Positions 47,423 to 57,836 of a DNA stretch of 58,633 bases are shown in pieces (position 1 is the stretch's first letter; every line of letters starts with the position of its first letter). A program made the translations under genes and the position numbers. The stretch covers positions 7,842 through 66,474 of the forward strand of contig JAAXGZ010000101.1 of NCBI GenBank assembly GCA_012271135.1, in the 5' to 3' direction. The stretch is from Caldilineales bacterium. GTDB taxonomy: Bacteria > Chloroflexota > Anaerolineae > Caldilineales > Caldilineaceae. Under the pieces are notes generated by a model, which made no database searches, had not been told where the DNA came from, and worked only from the letters and a program-made list of their open reading frames with translations.

Positions 47423-48475
47423 GTGAGCGATTCCGCCCTTCCGATTCTGCTCCTGCAAATCGTCCTCGGCCTGGCCGGATTAGTTGTGGCTGGGTACGGC
47501 TTGGTCTCCAGCGCCAGCGAACTGGCCTCCCGCCTGGGCATGTCGCCAATCATGATTGGCCTTACGATTGTGGCTCTGGGCACCAGCCTGCCGGAATTGC
47601 TGGTGAGCATTCTCGACAACCTCAATCCCAACACCTCCGGAACGCTCGCCATCGGCAACGTGGTTGGCAGCAACATCGCCAACATCGGCCTGATTCTCGG
47701 ACTGGGTTCGTTGATTGCTGCCCTCCCCATCCAACGTCGCCTGTTGACCCGGGAGTATCCCGCCATGCTTCTAGTCTCGGTGGTACTGGTCGCGTTCTCG
47801 ATCGACGGTACCGTGATGCCGTGGGAAGGAGCGATTCTGTTGGTGGGTTTGGCGATCTTCATGACGTATTCCATCGCTTTCGGTCGGGCGCATCCCGAAG
47901 CCGTCGAGTCCGCGGACGACTCGGACTTCTGGCAGCGGTTTGGGCACTGGGGACCGACGGCCGTTCTGGTGGTGCTTGGCCTGTCGCTGGTAGGCATGCC
48001 GCTCAGCGCCGACGCACTGGTCAATGGAGCCGGTGGCCTGGCACGCCTGTTCGGGATCAGCGAGTTGTTCATTGGACTGTCCATCGTCGCCATTGGTACC
48101 AGTCTGCCGGAACTGGCGACCACGCTCATCGCCATCCGCCAAGGGGAACGCGAAATCGCCGTCGGGAATCTTGTGGGCAGCAACATGCTCAATATCCTGG
48201 CCATCGTCGGCATCACATCGGTGGTCAAACCCATGCCGGCACCGGTCTCCATGCTGGCGTTTGACTATCCGATCATGCTGCTGTCCAGCGCACTGCCGTT
48301 CCTCGTAGTCTGGTGGACCGGATTCCAAGCCCGGCGTTCGGTGGGCATCCCCCTGGTCTGCCTGTACGCCGTCTTTTGCTGGAGCGTTGTCTTGAATGCC
48401 ACGGGCCGTTGGTATTGGCCACCCGAAGGCCTGCCGTTGTTCGAGGCCGTGGCCAGGCTGGCTGACGGGATCTAG
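47423..48475 (+). CDS. Cation/calcium exchanger of the CaCA family
   Basis: A 350-residue membrane antiporter with ten or eleven spans and the two inverted alpha repeats of the CaCA superfamily: GTSLPELLVSI plus GNVVGSNIANIGLILG, and GTSLPELATTLIA plus GNLVGSNMLNILAIVG. The acidic and polar residues in these repeats form the ion path. It would exchange Na+ or H+ for Ca2+ (YrbG-like). The start is a GTG at 47423. Confidence 0.92.
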   Translation: MSDSALPILLLQIVLGLAGLVVAGYGLVSSASELASRLGMSPIMIGLTIVALGTSLPELLVSILDNLNPNTSGTLAIGNVVGSNIANIGLILGLGSLIAALPIQRRLLTREYPAMLLVSVVLVAFSIDGTVMPWEGAILLVGLAIFMTYSIAFGRAHPEAVESADDSDFWQRFGHWGPTAVLVVLGLSLVGMPLSADALVNGAGGLARLFGISELFIGLSIVAIGTSLPELATTLIAIRQGEREIAVGNLVGSNMLNILAIVGITSVVKPMPAPVSMLAFDYPIMLLSSALPFLVVWWTGFQARRSVGIPLVCLYAVFCWSVVLNATGRWYWPPEGLPLFEAVARLADGI

Positions 48476-48655
48476 CGCACAAACGATCGTCCGGGATCAG
48501 CCTAGGCCCGGAATCGAAGCCTGGCGGCACCAGTTCGAGCGGTGTCGGTCTGCGACAACAGGCGGCAATCGGGTCTGATAGGATCGAACATGCCGGCCCG
48601 AGGGCTAACGCCCGGGCGAATCACCGTCCCACCCACTTCCAGAAATTGATCCCCC

Positions 48656-50959
48656 ATGCAGCAGATTTCCCGACAGGAAGCACTCGACTACCACGAGGGC
48701 AAGCGTCCCGGCAAGCTCAAGATTGTCCCGACCAAACCCATGTCCACCCAGCGCGATCTGGCTCTGGCCTACTCCCCCGGCGTTGGTGAACCGGTCGAGG
48801 AAATCGCACGCGATCCCAGCCTGGCGTACCGCTACACAGCCAAGGGCAACCTGGTGGGGGTGATCAGCAACGGGTCCGCCATCCTGGGCCTTGGCAACCG
48901 CGGCGGGTTGGCCTCCAAGCCGGTCATGGAGGGCAAGGCGGTGCTGTTCAAGCGGTTCGCCGACATTGACGTGTTCGATTTGGAACTCGCCACCCAGGAC
49001 GCCGATGAAGTGATCAACTTGATTGTCAATGTGGCCCCCACGTTCGGGGGCATCAACCTGGAGGACGTTAAGGCACCGGAGTGCTTTTATATCGAGGAAA
49101 TCCTGCGCAAGGAACTCGACATTCCGGTGTTCCACGACGACCAGCACGGCACGGCCATCATTTCGGGGGCCGGGTTGCTCAACGCGCTGGAGGTGGTGGA
49201 CAAGCAACTGGACGAAGTTTCCATTGTAATCAACGGAGCCGGTGCCTCGGGACTGGCTTGTGCCGAGTTTTTCATTTCGCTCGGGGCGCAACAGGACAAC
49301 ATCGTGCTCTGCGACACGCGCGGCGTCATCTACGAAGGGCGCACAGAGGGCATGAACATCTATAAGAAGCGGTATGCCTCCCGGACGAGCAAGCGGTCTC
49401 TGCGCGAGGCCGTGAACGGTGCCGACGTATTCATCGGTCTATCAGCCAAGGGGGCGATGGACGTGACGATGGTGCGGAGCATGGCTCGCGATCCGATCAT
49501 TTTCGCCATGGCCAATCCCGATCCCGAAATCGACTACGACCTGGCCAAGTCGGCGCGGACGGACACGGTGATCATGGGTACCGGACGCAGCGACTATCCC
49601 AACATGGTCAACAACGTCTTGGGGTTCCCGTTCATTTTCCGGGGAGCTCTGGATGTCCATGCCAGTGCCATCAACATGGAAATGAAGATTGCCGCAGCCC
49701 GTGCCCTAGCCGACCTGACCAAGGAGGATGTTCCGGATTCGGTGTTGGCGGCCTACGGCCTGACGTCGCTGGTTATGGGGCCCGAATACGTGCTGCCCAA
49801 ACCGCTCGACCCGCGCGTCCTGATGTGGGTGGCGCCGGCCGTGGCCCGGGCCGCCATGGAGTCCGGCGTCGCGCGGCGCATGCTGGACATGGACGACTAC
49901 CTGAACGAATTGACCGAGCGCCTGGGCAAGACCGAACAGGTCATGCGGTTCATGCAAATCAAGGCAACCCGCGACCCCAAGCGTCTGGTGTTTGCCGAAG
50001 GCAACCACCCCTCCATCGTCAGGGCCGCCCATTCCATTGAGCAAGCCGGCATCGCCAAGGCGCTCCTGCTGGGCAACCAAGACCACGTCCACGAGCTATG
50101 CGAAAGGCTGAAGCTAGACTTCGAACCGGAAGTGCTCAACCCTGCCGACAGCCCCGAACTGGACGAGTACATTCAGGTGCTTTACGAGGCGCGGCGGCGC
50201 AAGGGCATCACTCTCACCATGGCCCACGAGATGATTTTGCAGGAAAACTACTTCGGCTGCATGATGGTGAGGACCGGCTACGCCGACGCCTTCATTTCCG
50301 GATTGACCTACAACTACCCCGACGTGCTGCGGCCGGCCCTGCAGGTGGTCGGCGTCATGGAGGATCGGGAGGTGGTCAGCGGCGTCTATCTGATGATCGT
50401 GAACGATCAGCTCTATTTCTTCTCCGATGCCACGGTCAACATCAATCCGGGCGTGGAGGAATTGGCCTCCATCGCAATCAACGCGGCGGATGTGGCGGCG
50501 CGCTTTGACGTAGAGCCTCGTATTGCCATGATCAGCTATTCGAACTTCGGGAGCACCCGAGGGGTCGAATCCGACCATATGCGCGCTGCTGCCGAACTGG
50601 TCAAGGAGCGTCGGCCCGATCTCACGATCGATGGCGAGATGCAGGCCGACATTGCGGTGGAGCCGGATCTCATGGCCCAACTGTACCCGTTCAGCGAAGT
50701 GTCCGATGCCAACGTGCTCATCTTCCCGTCGTTGAGTGCCGCCAACGCGTCCTACAAACTGGTCAACAGACTCGGCGGCGCGGACAAGATCGGACCAATT
50801 CTGGTCGGCCTGCGCCGGCCTGTGCACGTGCTGGAATCCGGGGCCGAGGTGCGTGACATCGTGAACATGGCCACGGTGGCCGTAGTCGAGTCGCAGGCTT
50901 TGGATGCCGACGACGAAGGCCTGGCGTCAAGAATGTTCAACCTCTGGCCGATTTTCTGA
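48656..50959 (+). CDS. maeB: NADP-dependent malic enzyme with phosphotransacetylase-like domain
   Basis: A 767-residue MaeB-type enzyme. The malic enzyme part (about 1-430) decarboxylates malate to pyruvate with reduction of [17 protein letters not shown] and [15 protein letters not shown] are diagnostic, and the dinucleotide fold follows with [12 protein letters not shown]. The C-terminal part (about 440-767) is phosphotransacetylase-like and in MaeB proteins mainly regulates the enzyme by acetyl-CoA binding. Length is typical. It supplies NADPH and pyruvate, linking with acs and sucCD in central carbon metabolism. Confidence 0.95.
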   Translation: MQQISRQEALDYHEGKRPGKLKIVPTKPMSTQRDLALAYSPGVGEPVEEIARDPSLAYRYTAKGNLVGVISNGSAILGLGNRGGLASKPVMEGKAVLFKRFADIDVFDLELATQDADEVINLIVNVAPTFGGINLEDVKAPECFYIEEILRKELDIPVFHDDQHGTAIISGAGLLNALEVVDKQLDEVSIVINGAGASGLACAEFFISLGAQQDNIVLCDTRGVIYEGRTEGMNIYKKRYASRTSKRSLREAVNGADVFIGLSAKGAMDVTMVRSMARDPIIFAMANPDPEIDYDLAKSARTDTVIMGTGRSDYPNMVNNVLGFPFIFRGALDVHASAINMEMKIAAARALADLTKEDVPDSVLAAYGLTSLVMGPEYVLPKPLDPRVLMWVAPAVARAAMESGVARRMLDMDDYLNELTERLGKTEQVMRFMQIKATRDPKRLVFAEGNHPSIVRAAHSIEQAGIAKALLLGNQDHVHELCERLKLDFEPEVLNPADSPELDEYIQVLYEARRRKGITLTMAHEMILQENYFGCMMVRTGYADAFISGLTYNYPDVLRPALQVVGVMEDREVVSGVYLMIVNDQLYFFSDATVNINPGVEELASIAINAADVAARFDVEPRIAMISYSNFGSTRGVESDHMRAAAELVKERRPDLTIDGEMQADIAVEPDLMAQLYPFSEVSDANVLIFPSLSAANASYKLVNRLGGADKIGPILVGLRRPVHVLESGAEVRDIVNMATVAVVESQALDADDEGLASRMFNLWPIF

Positions 50960-51341
50960 GGAGCGGTTGGACTGGTGAATTCAAATGGAGGTTTCGGCCA
51001 TCCTTGTGGTGCAGGTCGTATCTCCGACCCGTTCCTTCAAGTAGCAACCGGCGACGAAACATGGTGGGCATCCGCCCAACGAGATCCAGGGCATCCAGGC
51101 GGGAACACGGTCGGCAGGGAGAAGAATAACGGACATACTCCATCCGGGATGGAGGCCACACACTCTCGCGGCTTGCCCAGGTAGTTGGGCTACCCCAAGG
51201 CCTTGTTCTTACCCTCTCGAATGCACCCCTCAGCGACAACGATTGGTAGGGCCATAGCTGTTTGGGCTATATCCTGCGGCCCGCACACGGGTGTTTCCAA
51301 CCTTCGTTCATCATCTGGTCACCTCAGTTCCTGGAGCATGC
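50960..51341. other. 382-bp gap between maeB and the defence-like operon
   Basis: No convincing gene. A 7-bp hairpin (CTCCATC, CGG, GATGGAG) lies at 51138-51154 and a weaker 5-bp one around 51253-51270, neither with a T-run. The gap marks the switch from housekeeping genes to the accessory operon. I saw no tRNA, integrase or repeat that would define an insertion boundary. Confidence 0.4.
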
Positions 51342-54308
51342 ATGTCAAGTCTGAGAAGCCTGATCCGCCCTCGCAAGGAGGTGTTGGAATCCACTCTTGA
51401 CGAATCGATTTTCGCTGCGAACCTGGGTACGGTGCTGCAAGGCACTGCGCCATCCGTCTACGGAGATTCGGCCAAGTTCTTTTCCCGCACCCATCCATCG
51501 TCCGGGCTGAAGGCTCTGCTGAACCTCTGCCTCGGGCGCCTTGCAGGTGCACAGCCGGACGCGCCGCCGATCATCCGCATCGACACCAACCTGGGTGGCG
51601 GCAAGACCCATAACCTGATAGCGCTTAGCCACGCGGTTCAGGGCGGTCTGGACGCAGACTCCGCGGAAAGACTCCTGTCGTCACCGGTCAGACAGACTCT
51701 GAGCCAAATGCCGGGTGTGCGCTTGGCCGCCTTTGTAGGCACCGACCATGGCGTGTCCGAAAGCGAAAGCACCATGTGGGGTCTGCTGGCCAACCAACTG
51801 GGCGGAGCGTCGGGTTATGCCTTGGTACGTCCAGACGATGTGGGCCGAACCGCTCCGGGTACTGCCATGCTGGCAGAACTGTTGGGCAACGAACCCAATC
51901 TGATCGTGGTAGACGAGATTGCCCAGTACCTCCAAAAGTCCGATGGAGTGGCAGTGGGAAACGGCACACTTGCGGATCAGACTTTGACTTTCCTGTTGGC
52001 TCTATGTGAGGCCGTAGCCCAGATTCCACATACGGTGCTGGTCCTGACAACTACACAAGACTCGAGTGTATTCAGCAGCGGCACCGAGAAGGTTGTTGCT
52101 TTGATGACCCGAGTGCGGGAAATCACCGGACGGCAAGCCCACCTTATCCAGCCTTCGGCAGAGGAGGACCTACCTTCCATCCTGAGCCGACGGTTGTTTG
52201 AGCATGTGGATCGCTCCAACATTGCAGACATTGCCTCCTCTTATGCGGATGCCCTGACAGCGGCCGAGCAGCGCTGGGAGAGCGGTTTGCCCGCCGAACT
52301 GGCTCCCGTGCGTCTGGCATCCCGCATGCACGAGACCTGGCCGTTCCATCCGGAACTCATCGTGTTGCTGGACAAGCGGCTTTCGACCAACCCCTACTTT
52401 CAGCGCACCCGCGGAGCCCTACGGTTGTTGGCCCGGACAATTCAGCTGCTCTGGCAAAACGGGGCAGCGTCCGCCAGTGCAATCCACCCACATCACCTGG
52501 ATCTGGCTGATGGGGTCATCATTCGACCGCAGTTGACCCAGGCCCTGCAGCAGCCACAGATGGAAGCCGTGGCACGGGCCGATGTGGCCAATGAGAATGA
52601 GCATGAACCGTCGAGGGCGGATCTGATCGACCAGCGATACGACGCGTCCTGTATCCGCCACGCCGCGACCACCTGTTTTGTCCATTCTCTGCACTTGGGC
52701 GCGGCCATGACCCAGGGGCATACACTGGCCACAACGCTGGAACCCGGTACGGACTCGGACATCCTGCTGGATGGATGGACCCGGCTGGTTCGAGAGGCCT
52801 GGTACCTGCACCAGGACAGCGAGGGCTTCCGCTTCAAGACGGAGCCGTCTTTGACCAAGATGGTGGTCGACCGGACGAACGAAGTGCGGTCATCACAAGC
52901 GCGCAGCGCGTCACAGGAACTGATCGAGAACCTCTTCGCTTCCAGCAGTAGCACTGGTAACGTCCGTCGCATGTACCTCAACGAAAAGGCACCCGACAAC
53001 CTTGCCCATATCAACATTTGCGTCTTTGGCTGGGCACAGTTCGAGGGCGAGCGCGGGGTCGTCGACTACAGCTCTCCGCCTCAGGTCATTCTGGACCACT
53101 GGAGCCAACTGGACAGTGGTGGACAACGGCGGTACTTGAACCACATGGTGTTCATCGCGCCGAATGCCCGGTACTACGATCGCATGCTCAGTGCCCTACA
53201 ACACCGCATCGCCCTGGACACGTTGGTCCAGGATGGTTCAATCACGGAACGTCTGAGTCCAGATGTCCTAAGTGATCTCAGGGATCGGTGCAACAAGCAG
53301 CAGCTGGAAGCCCGCGTCGCCGTCGCGAATGTCATGAATCTCTGCTGGTATCCGGTCGCCAACGACAAGCTGGAGCTGGTGGAACTTACAGTGGACAGTA
53401 AGGCACGTGCCGAGCGGAACCAGACAGAGGTCATCTTCGAGCAACTGCGCGAGCGCGGGAAGCTCCTAACTGCGGACTCTCCTCCCATGGACCCGGCGCG
53501 ACTGAAGCAGATGCTGGGCCAGCGCCTTAGCCGCAGCATCACCATTCGCGGCGTGCAGGAGTTCATGGCCAGTTCCGGCAGCAGTCCCATGCTTCTGGAT
53601 GCCGGGCAGCTGCGGAAAGTTGCCCAGAACGGCATTCGCATGGAGGTTTGGGACTGTCAGCGGTCAAACGGTGACTGGGTAGACAAGCTGGACCTGGATT
53701 CCTTCAGTCTTGGCGAAGGAGACAGCCTCCACTTGCCTGGAACCAAACCGGAACCGTGCCCCCAATGCGGCAGACAACCCTGTGTTTGCGACGAGCCCGT
53801 AGCCTGTCTCGAATGTGGAGAACATCCCTGCGTTTGCAGCCGACCTCCGCCAACCAGTGAATTCCGATCCACGCGTGCACCTGCAGAAGCGATTGAGGAT
53901 GTAGTTGCCCAAGCCCAGGACGCGTCGGCCATCCGTATGGAGGAGTTGATTCTGGAATGGGATGCAGAGCAGGATGCCGCGCTTGGGTGTGTGGCCAAAG
54001 CCCTGCACACGCTCGCGCAGGTCCGAATCTACCCCAACATTGATCCATCACTGAGTGTTGATCTGGAAACTGAAACCGACGGCAAGGTATTCACCCTCAA
54101 GATGACATGCTCAGAACCGCAAGCCCAGATGATGGAGGAAAGTCTCAAGGCCATCCTTAGGCAAGGCGAAGGGACTGCATGTACAACCAGAATCGTGTTC
54201 ACCTTCCCAGCCTTGACATCGGTTGCGGGGAATGAGAAGCAAACCATCCAGGACGTTGTGCGAGGGACTATGGTCTCAAGGTCCCTCACTATCCTGAGGA
54301 CAGCATGA
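51342..54308 (+). CDS. DUF499-like AAA+ ATPase of an Hma-type defence operon
   Basis: A 988-residue ATPase. Walker A is NLGGGKTH (83-90, Lys88), Walker B is LIVVDEIAQYL (187-197, Asp191-Glu192), and a TTTQDSSVFSSG segment downstream may be sensor 1. The middle is long and helical. Near residues 805-833 two CxxCGxxPCxC knuckles occur in tandem (CPQCGRQPCVC, CLECGEHPCVC), probably binding zinc. This matches the DUF499-type ATPase found beside DUF1156 methylases and PLD-SNF2 helicases in putative antiviral loci. The ATG at 51342 has GGAG 6 bases upstream; the longer GTG start at 51291 is less likely. The stop overlaps the next start (ATGA). Confidence 0.82.
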   Translation: MSSLRSLIRPRKEVLESTLDESIFAANLGTVLQGTAPSVYGDSAKFFSRTHPSSGLKALLNLCLGRLAGAQPDAPPIIRIDTNLGGGKTHNLIALSHAVQGGLDADSAERLLSSPVRQTLSQMPGVRLAAFVGTDHGVSESESTMWGLLANQLGGASGYALVRPDDVGRTAPGTAMLAELLGNEPNLIVVDEIAQYLQKSDGVAVGNGTLADQTLTFLLALCEAVAQIPHTVLVLTTTQDSSVFSSGTEKVVALMTRVREITGRQAHLIQPSAEEDLPSILSRRLFEHVDRSNIADIASSYADALTAAEQRWESGLPAELAPVRLASRMHETWPFHPELIVLLDKRLSTNPYFQRTRGALRLLARTIQLLWQNGAASASAIHPHHLDLADGVIIRPQLTQALQQPQMEAVARADVANENEHEPSRADLIDQRYDASCIRHAATTCFVHSLHLGAAMTQGHTLATTLEPGTDSDILLDGWTRLVREAWYLHQDSEGFRFKTEPSLTKMVVDRTNEVRSSQARSASQELIENLFASSSSTGNVRRMYLNEKAPDNLAHINICVFGWAQFEGERGVVDYSSPPQVILDHWSQLDSGGQRRYLNHMVFIAPNARYYDRMLSALQHRIALDTLVQDGSITERLSPDVLSDLRDRCNKQQLEARVAVANVMNLCWYPVANDKLELVELTVDSKARAERNQTEVIFEQLRERGKLLTADSPPMDPARLKQMLGQRLSRSITIRGVQEFMASSGSSPMLLDAGQLRKVAQNGIRMEVWDCQRSNGDWVDKLDLDSFSLGEGDSLHLPGTKPEPCPQCGRQPCVCDEPVACLECGEHPCVCSRPPPTSEFRSTRAPAEAIEDVVAQAQDASAIRMEELILEWDAEQDAALGCVAKALHTLAQVRIYPNIDPSLSVDLETETDGKVFTLKMTCSEPQAQMMEESLKAILRQGEGTACTTRIVFTFPALTSVAGNEKQTIQDVVRGTMVSRSLTILRTA

Positions 54309-54685
54309 CACTATCGTACCGGTTGGTTGCGAGCCGTGATACCGATGGCTGCATCAATCGGTTCGAGGTCTCGGATGTTGAAGGGCGATTGGTCATCCTC
54401 CATGGATGGCGCGCGGAAGCTGTTGCGGATCCGGTTCAGGCGATCCTGACGCGCGCATCCAAGAGCTTGTCATTGGCACTGGATCGGCCATTGCAACTGG
54501 ATGAACACTTGGGAGTTCAGGTTCTGTTGATTCTGAGGGCAGTCAAGCCACTTGCCGGCTACCAGCGCGTTAGGAAGTTGGCGACAGGCGTTGCCCGAAT
54601 GTCCGAAGAAGAGGCTACCTACTGGCATGCCCATGCTGCCCACAAGGGCGGCCTCCCAGCATTGAGGAGGTTGTTTACTCCATGA
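54305..54685 (+). CDS. Unrecognised 126-aa protein in the Hma-type operon
   Basis: No family recognised. It is predicted alpha/beta and contains no membrane segment or cysteine pair. The N-terminal 30 residues (RLVASRDTDG onward) look like a beta hairpin, the middle is Leu-rich helix, and the C-terminus ends ALRRLFTP. It overlaps both neighbours by 4 bp (ATGA at each end), so it is translated in step with the ATPase and the methylase and is likely part of the complex or its regulator. Confidence 0.7.
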   Translation: MTLSYRLVASRDTDGCINRFEVSDVEGRLVILHGWRAEAVADPVQAILTRASKSLSLALDRPLQLDEHLGVQVLLILRAVKPLAGYQRVRKLATGVARMSEEEATYWHAHAAHKGGLPALRRLFTP

Positions 54686-55113
54686 CCGAACACCGCCCGC
54701 TGATCACGCAATGGTTTCCTGCGGCGACCATCGGTGCAGAGTCGCTTCGCGACGTATCCGCCGGACAGCAGCCGCCGCCCAACCGACTTCATGTGTGGTG
54801 GTCTCGCAAACCACTCACCACCGCGCGCGCGGCAGTCGTTGCAACCGTGTTGCCAGCCTGGAACGATTCCGAAGAGAAACAGCCCTATGAACACACCCCG
54901 ACTGGTTTCGCAGTGGATGCCAACCCCTCAGTTGGGAGCGGAGGCCCTCAGGGAGAGAGCAGCCTCAAGCGCCCTTCCTCCGCTGTACTTCCTACACGTG
55001 TGGTGGTCCCGGAAGCCACTGATTCTGGCCAGGGCGGCAGTGCTGGCAGCCCTGCTGCCGGCATGGACAGAAACCAATCTTCGCCCCCCCATCTGATATT
55101 CAGGCATTGCTAA
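54682..55113 (+). pseudogene. Extra copy of the DUF1156 methylase N-terminus, probably a remnant
   Basis: The first about 62 codons (54682-54870) encode a DUF1156-type N-terminus: PLITQWFPAATIGAESLR and HVWWSRKPLTTARAA. After that the frame continues to a TAG-free end at 55113 only as an out-of-frame reading of the next copy (low-complexity Ser, Gly and Pro). The following gene starts at 54887 with a second, diverged version of the same module. The copy is coupled to the upstream gene by ATGA, so it may be the head of a former paralogous methylase whose body was deleted. Expression as a 143-aa peptide is possible. Confidence 0.6.
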
Positions 55114-57818
55114 ACACCAGGTTCGGCTCGGAAGCCGAGTACCGACGGTGGTTCCTTGAGGCAATAGGCATCAAGGGAGATCCGGTTATTGCCAGACAGC
55201 AGATTATTAAAGCCGTACAGTCCGGAAACCGCATAAAGAACCCATATGGTTATAGCCGTGCTTTCACATCCAACCCCTTGTCCGAACATCGACAATTTCT
55301 GAAAACAACAACAAGTTTTCAGAAAGATACCGCGGGAAGCAATCAACTCGTGGTCCTTGATCCATTTGGTGGTGGTGGCTCGATTCCCTTCGAAGCTGCG
55401 AGATACGGGTGCCATGGGCTGACGACTGAACTGAATCCAGTTGCAACAGCGATTCTTCATGGAACCGTCGATTTGCCGTTCCGCTTGGGTGAAGGTTTCA
55501 GGGAAACCCTTTCGCAATGGGGGGAGAACTGGTGCCAGTTGATCAACGACCGACTGGTACGGTTTTTCCATCGTACAGATGAACAGCGCTTGGCTTGTGT
55601 TTGGGCACTGACCGTACCTTGTCCCACTACCGGACATCCCACCCCTCTGCTCCCCAACCACTGGTTGGCTCGTACCGCCCAACAGAAGGTGGCTATCAAG
55701 CTGCATCCAGACAGCGAAACCGGGGAAATCTCAATCGAGCTTGTCGACAACGCATCGGCAGCCGAAGGCAGCCAGTTCACTTACAGACGTGGTGCAGGTA
55801 CCAGTGTCTTCACTGGAGATACCTTCGATGGCAAATACATCGCAGCCGAAGCTCGCGCCGGCCGTATGGGCATGTTCTTGCGAGCTGTTGCCTATCGCCC
55901 CGCCAACGGCCGCGGTACTCAGTTCAGAGTGCCGGTTGACGAAGACTTCGCTGCCTTGGAGGAAGCTGAGCAGTTCCTCAAGGCCAAGTGGGATGAGTGG
56001 GATGCCAAGGGGTTGATACCTACAGAGCTCATCCCGGACGGGAACAAAACCTCTGAACCGCAACGATATGGAATGCCGCGTTGGTGTGACCTGTTCACTC
56101 CCCGCCAGTTGGTGACCATGGTTACTGCGGTGGAATGCCTGCATGAAGTTTTGGAGACCGCTGCCGACGAACTGGACTTGGATACGCTCAAGGCACTCAA
56201 CCTGTACCTCGCCTTCGCGATTGACAAGGTCGTGGACTACAACAGTCGGTTGACCATGTGGGACCCAACTTATCTGAAGGTGGCCCACGTCTTCACTCAG
56301 CACAATTTCTCAATGAGCTGGACGTTCGCGGAGATGGAGGGGGTTGATGCCTGCCGCTGGGGACTGAAACAGGTTGTTGATTGTTACCGGGACATCTCCA
56401 AGTTGGTTGGTACAGGACCTGCACCCAGAAATGGCGCGCTGCTCCGGGATCAGGGGACTGCACCGATTGTTCCGGCAGAACCCACCTTGGCATCTGCCAC
56501 TGCCCTTCCTTACAAGGACCAATCTGTTGATGCCATTGTGACGGATCCGCCGTACTACGACAACATCATGTATGCGGAACTGTCGGACTACTTCTATGTT
56601 TGGCTCAAGCGCTCTCTCAAGCCCTACTGGCCGGAACTCTGCCGACAACCCCTTTCCGACAAGGACAACGAGGCTGTGTCCAACCGAGCCCGTTTCGCCG
56701 ACATGGCTACGCACTCTGGGCGCGGCAAGAAACCGCCCGGTGCCGTAACGGCACAGGAACTTGCCGAGAACCACTACCAGTCCATGATTGCACGCGCCTT
56801 CTCCGAGGCATACAGGGTGTTGCGAGACAGCGGTGCCATGACGGTAATGTTCACCCACAAGAGAGCCGATGCCTGGAATGCATTGGCTACGGGACTTCTC
56901 AACGCCGGTTTTCGCATCGAGTCTTCGTGGCCGGTGTCAACCGAATCGGAGCATTCGCTCCACCAGAAAGGCAAGAATGCGGCGAATGCCACCATCCTCC
57001 TCACCTGCACCAAGCGAGGGAGTTCAGAGCCTGCGTGGTGGGATGACATCCAGACGGAAGTTCGAGAGGTGGCACACGAAGCAGCAATTCGGCACGCCGA
57101 GGATGGCTTGGCAGGTGTGGATGTAACTCTTGCGTCCTTCGGTTCGGTGCTTTCGGTCCTGTCCCGGCACTGGCCTGTCTACACTGGCAACCTTGACCCT
57201 GACGGCAATCGTCAGGTCATTTCGCCTGAGGTGGTTTTGGACCTTGCTCGGGAGGAAGTCGGCCGCACCAAGATTGCCCGGTTGCTCCAGGGCCGGCAGG
57301 AGTACCAGTTTGATCCGCCTACCCAGTGGTGGCTGCTTGCCTGGCATGACTTCGGTGCTCCCAAGTTTCCTGCCAGTGAGGCAATCAAGCTTTCCCATGC
57401 AACACACCTGGATCTGGAGACCGAACTTCGCAAGGGTTGGCGTCTGGTGGAGACCAAGAGTGGAACTGCCGAGATCCTGACCCCGGCCAGACGCTTTGAA
57501 GCACGGGCCTTTCAAGTGGATCCCCTCTACCTATTGGACACGTGGATTGATCGGCTTCATGCCCTGATGGTGATACATGAACAGGACGGGGCAGTGGCGT
57601 CACGCCAGTGGCTCAGTGACCGAGAACTTGATCAAAGCCAGCATCTCAAGGAGTTGGTGGACGCAGCCCTGAAGATAGTCCCAAGACACAGAAACAGTAA
57701 TGGTGAACTGGCCCTGCCCGAGGCGCGAACCTTGGAGTCGATGCGTCAGACCCTGGACCTGTTCCATGACCTGGAGCCGCCAGTTCCCGGCATCGCCCAG
57801 ATGGATCTCTACGGTTAG
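54887..57818 (+). CDS. DUF1156-type DNA methylase, frame broken at a C7 tract
   Basis: Two frames together make a protein of about 976 residues. The first (from ATG 54887) gives QWMPTPQLGAEALRER and HVWWSRKPLILARAAVLAALLPAW and hits a TGA at 55094-55096 just past C7. Moving +1 within the C7 tract continues as PSDIQALLNTRFGSEAEYRRWF into the long frame to 57818. The SAM-binding motif VLDPFGGGGS is at about 157-166 and the catalytic TDPPYYDN at about 552-559, so both needed motifs lie after the break. The order SAM motif then DPPY, with about 390 residues between, is unusual and may hold a target-recognition insert. It probably modifies DNA amino groups for self-marking. Confidence 0.75.
55084..55090 (+). 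other. C7 homopolymer at the methylase frame break
   Basis: Seven C residues lie where the methylase N-terminal frame meets its catalytic frame. Loss of one C, gain of two, or a +1 ribosomal slip (CCC to CCC, then CCA TCT GAT) would restore a single frame. Short homopolymer tracts are classical sites of phase variation in methylase genes, of programmed shifting, and also of sequencing error. Confidence 0.6.
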
Positions 57819-57836
57819 CAACGGACTGGGTCGGGA

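Noticed and set aside
46171..48264. Long open frames overlapping miaB and the antiporter in other frames
   Set aside because: They are high-GC shadows; the miaB cysteines and the CaCA alpha repeats fix the true frames.
50937..51239. 100-codon minus-strand open frame between maeB and the ATPase
   Set aside because: Arg- and Pro-rich, overlaps the maeB end, and lacks a start signal; treated as non-coding.
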